Source: Osedax fenrisi
Lineage: Eukaryota > Annelida > Polychaeta > Sabellida > Siboglinidae
Reading direction: 5' to 3'
Assembly (NCBI GenBank): GCA_964019155.1
Contig: CAXHSG010000197.1
Location: 1,240,001 to 1,304,000, forward strand
Length of the DNA: 64,000 nucleotides
Shown: positions 61,254 to 64,000 of the stretch, piece after piece
Position numbering within the stretch: the first letter of the stretch is position 1
Layout of the letters: every line of letters begins with the position of its first letter
Program-made: the position numbers and the translations under genes
The notes under the pieces: generated by a model
What the model was told of the DNA's origin: nothing
What the model saw: only the letters and a program-made list of their open reading frames with translations
Database searches by the model: none

Positions 61254-64000
61254 TAATCTAGCTAACTTTAGTTAACTCTAGCTAACTCTAGCTAACTCTA
61301 GCTAACTCTAGCTAACTCTAGCTAAGTTTAGCTAACTCTAGCTAACTCTAGGTAACTCTAGCTAACTTTAGCTAACTCTAGCTAACTCTAGCTAACTCAA
61401 GCTAACTCTAGGTAACTCTAGCTAACTTTAGCTAACTATAGCTAACTCTAGGTAACTCTAGCTAACTTAACTAACTCTAGCTAACTTTAGGTAACTCTAG
61501 CTAACTCTAGGTAACTCTAGCTAACTTTAGCTAACTCTAGCTAACTCTAGGTAACTCTAGCTAAATTTAGCTAACTCTAGCTAACTCTAGGTAACTCTAG
61601 CTAACTCTAGCTAACTTTAGCTAACTCTAGCTAACTCTAGGTAATTTTAGCTAACTCTAGCTAACTCTAGCTAACTCTAGCTAACTCTAGCTAACTCTAG
61701 GTAACTTTAGCTAACTCTAGCTAACTCTAGCTAACTCTAGCTAACTCTAGCTAACTCTAGCTAACTTTAGCTAACTCTAGCTAACTTTAGCTAACTCTAG
61801 CTAACTCTAGCTAACTCTAGCTAACTCTAGCTAACTTTAGCTAACTCTAGCTAACTCTAGCTAACTCTAGCTAACTCTAGGTAACTCTAGCTAACTCTAG
61901 CTAACTTTAGCTAACTCTAGCTAACTCTAGGTAATTTTAGCTAACTCTAGCTAACTCTAGCTAACTCTAGCTAACTCTAGCTAACTCTAGGTAACTTTAG
62001 CTAACTCTAGCTAACTCTAGCTAACTCTAGCTAACTCTAGCTAACTCTAGCTAACTCTAGCTAACTCTAGCTAACTCTAGCTAACTCTAGCTAACTCTAG
62101 CTAACTCTAGCTAACTTTAGCTAACTCTAGCTAACTCTAGCTAACTCTAGCTAACTCTAGCTAACTATAGCTAACTCTAGCTAACTTTAGCTAACTCTAG
62201 GTAACTCTAGGTAACTCTAGATAACTCTAGCTAACTTTAGCTAACTCTAGGTAACTCTAGCTAACTTTAGCTAACTCTAGGTAACTCTAGGTAACTCTAG
62301 GTAACTCTAGCTAACTCTAGCTAACTTTAGCTAACTCTAGGTAACTCTAGCTAACTTTAGCTAACTCTAGCTAACTCTAGCTAACTCTAGTTAACTCTAG
62401 CTAACTCTAGGTAACTCTAGGTAACTCTAGCTAACTCTAGCTAACTCTAGCTAACTCTAGGTAACTCTAGCTAACTTTAGCTAACTCTAGCTAACTCTAG
62501 GTAACTCTAGCTAACTCTAGCTAACTTTAGCTAACTCTAGCTAACTCTAGGTAATTTTAGCTAACTCTAGCTAACTCTAGCTAACTCTAGCTAACTCTAG
62601 CTAACTCTAGGTAACTTTAGCTAACTCTAGCTAACTCTAGCTAACTCTAGCTAACTCTAGCTAACTCTAGCTAACTTTAGCTAACTCTAGCTAACTCTAT
62701 GTAACTCTAGCTAACTCTAGCTAACTCTAGCTAACTCTATGTAACTCTAGCTAACTCTAGGTAACTCTAGGTAACTCTAGGTAACTCTAGCTAACTTTAG
62801 CTAACTCTAGGTAACTCTAGCTAACTTTAGCTAACTCTAGGTAACTCTAGCTAACTCTAGCTAACTTTAGCTAACTCTAGCTAACTCTAGCTAACTCTAG
62901 CTAACTCTAGCTAACTTTAGCTAACTCTAGCTAACTCTAGCTAACTCTAGCTAACTCTAGCTAACTCTAGCTAACTCTAGCTAACTCTAGCTAACTCTAG
63001 CTAACTCTATGTAACTCTAGCTAACTCTAGGTAACTCTAGGTAACTCTAGGTAACTCTAGCTAACTTTAGCTAACTCTAGGTAACTCTAGCTAACTTTAG
63101 CTAACTCTAGGTAACTCTAGCTAACTCTAGCTAACTTTAGCTAACTCTAGCTAACTCTAGGTAATTTTAGCTAACTCTAGCTAACTCTAGCTAACTCTAG
63201 CTAACTCTAGCTAACTCTAGCTAACTTTAACTAACTCTAGCTAACTCTAGCTAACTCTAGCTAACTCTAGCTAACTCTAGCTAACTTTAGCTAACTCTAG
63301 CTAACTCTAGGTAACTCTAGCTAACTTTAACTAACTCTAGCTAACTCTAGCTAACTCTAGCTAACTCTAGCTAACTTTAGCTAACTCTAGCTAACTCTAG
63401 CTAACTCTAGCTAACTTTAGCTAACTCTAGCTTACTCTAGCTAACTCTAGCTAACTCTAGCTAACTTTAGCTAACTCTAGCTAACTCTAGCTAACTCTAT
63501 GTAACTCTAGCTAACTCTAGCTAACTCTAGGTAACTTTAGCTAACTCTAGCTAACTCTAGCTAACTCTAGCTAACTCTAGCTAACTCTAGCTAACTTTAG
63601 CTAACTCTAGCTAACTCTAGGTAACTCTAGCTAACTTTAGCTAACTCTAGCTAACTCTAGCTAACTCTAGGTAACTCTAGCTAACTTTAGCTAACTCTAG
63701 CTAACTCTAGCTAACTCTAGCTAACTTTAGCTAACTCTAGCTAACTCTAGCTAACTCTAGCTAACTCTAGCTAACTCTAGCTAACTCTAGCTAACTCTAG
63801 CTAACTTTAGCTAACTCTAGCTAACTCTAGCTAACTCTAGCTAACTCTAGCTAACTCTAGCTAACTTTAGCTAACTCTAGCTAACTCTAGCTAACTTTAG
63901 CTAACTCTAGCTAACTCTAGCTAACTCTAGCTAACTCTAGCTAACTCTAGCTAACTTTAGCTAACTCTAGCTAACTCTAGCTAACTCTAGCTAACTTTAG
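61254..64000 (+). repeat. Variant family II monomer, form A (right end outside window)
   Basis: TAATCT at 61254 and CTTAAC at 61466, form A, 3428 bp after the previous A cassette. The first ~600 bp follow the preceding monomer. Then comes a short rearranged stretch with an ACTATAGC unit near 62164, then the 3638-offset duplicate. Confidence 0.8.
62190..63850 (+). repeat. 1.66-kb dispersed duplicate, copy 2
   Basis: Partner of 58550-60210 at offset 3638. Beyond 63850 the TTT spacing (63861, 63891, 63951, 63991) instead follows that at 60891-61021, so a second segment was joined here or an intervening part was lost. Confidence 0.8.

Larger units (their letters stand above)
1..64000 (+). repeat. 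Decanucleotide satellite array (consensus AACTCTAGCT)
   Basis: Every base belongs to a tandem 10-bp unit read as AACTCTAGCT on the + strand, about 6,400 units in all. Substitutions concentrate at a few positions. GCT to GGT gives AACTCTAGGT, CTC to CTT gives AACTTTAGCT, AAC to AAT gives AATTCTAGNT, and rarer forms carry AACTATAG, CTCTATGT, CTCTAGAT or CTCTAACT. TAG and TAA recur on the + strand and TAG on the - strand every 10 bp. Because 10 is not a multiple of 3, all six frames close within about 30 bases, so no coding region is possible. No interspersed element, unique sequence or inversion was seen. Both ends of the window lie inside the array, so its true length is unknown. Simple satellites this long are known from eukaryotic heterochromatin; the host and the chromosomal site cannot be read from the sequence. 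Confidence 0.98.
32756..64000 (+). repeat. Family II higher-order domain
   Basis: The domain is dominated by plain AACTCTAGCT units with AACTTTAGCT at intervals of roughly three to seven units and sparser GGT. The AATTCTAGAT/AACTTTAG pairs of family I are missing. It is organised by TAATCT/CTTAAC cassettes of forms C and A. The order is regular between 39089 and about 51370 and irregular on both sides. Register changes are frequent here: all forty 9-mers in the window lie to the right of 23.8 kb, and most of them are in this domain. Confidence 0.85.

Noticed and set aside
1..64000. Protein-coding genes
   Set aside because: TAG and TAA on the + strand and TAG on the - strand recur each 10 bp, closing all six frames within about 30 bases. 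Longer apparent frames come only from variant units and have no start or composition to support them.
1..64000. CRISPR array
   Set aside because: The unit is 10 bp and directly contiguous. There are no 25-40-bp repeats with unique spacers, no leader and no cas genes.
1..64000. Assembly noise or a simulated repeat
   Set aside because: Rare variants recur at exact offsets (3871, 4251, 2580, 2330, 6367, 3805, 1878, 1927), and non-multiple-of-10 offsets are fully explained by counted 9- and 11-mers. Random error would not do this. Local copy-number errors in the assembly remain possible.
1..64000. Autonomous origin, promoter or terminator sites
   Set aside because: TA-rich steps and small palindromes are present in every unit, so no place stands out as a specific regulatory site.
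1..64000. Assignment to a species or to a sex or B chromosome
   Set aside because: There is no unique sequence, gene or known satellite to anchor it. Any name would be a guess.

Overview
The whole window is one block of satellite DNA. From base 1 to base 64000 it is an uninterrupted head-to-tail array of a decanucleotide with consensus AACTCTAGCT on the + strand. The main variants are AACTCTAGGT, AACTTTAGCT, AATTCTAGGT, TCTAGATAAC-type junctions, AACTATAGGT and AACTCTATGT. I found no gene, RNA gene, transposon, CRISPR array, rDNA or unique sequence, and no inverted segment. The consensus puts a stop codon in all six frames at least every 30 bases. About 6,400 units fit in the window and both ends lie inside the array. 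This points to eukaryotic constitutive heterochromatin (centromeric, pericentromeric, subtelomeric, or a sex or B chromosome). The sequence alone does not identify the species or the chromosomal position. Base composition is near 40% GC, and the only CpGs I found are five identical CTCGAG sites.

The array has clear higher-order structure, traceable through rare marker units. Nearly all units are exactly 10 bp. I found 43 that are not: three 11-mers (one marker, at 2440, 6311 and 10562) and forty 9-mers (15 with TAATCT, 24 with CTTAAC, one unique). Their net effect matches the register shift between the start and end of the window, so the list appears complete apart from missed errors that cancel.

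Layout. (1) 1 to ~20030, family I: irregular copies of a colinear block of about 2,122 bp, bounded by a CAAACT marker and an AAATCT marker and containing an ACTATAGG landmark. Landmark spacings are 3361, 3871, 4251, 2580, 2330 and 3160 bp. (2) ~20031-26397 and ~26398-32755: a head-to-tail duplication of about 6.37 kb. Each copy starts in family I and ends in family II. (3) ~32756-64000, family II: organised around a 212-bp marker cassette with two allelic forms, here called C and A. In the best-ordered part (39089-50004) these form a C(1878 bp)-A(1927 bp) dimer of 3805 bp, with one clear 2,377-bp deletion. After 51.4 kb the order breaks down into further local duplications.

Nothing here encodes a protein system. 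The informative content is evolutionary: nested unequal exchanges, nearly all in whole multiples of 10 bp, plus sequence-level properties (a 6-bp palindrome every 10 bp, near-absence of CpG and CHG, and a period close to the helical repeat).
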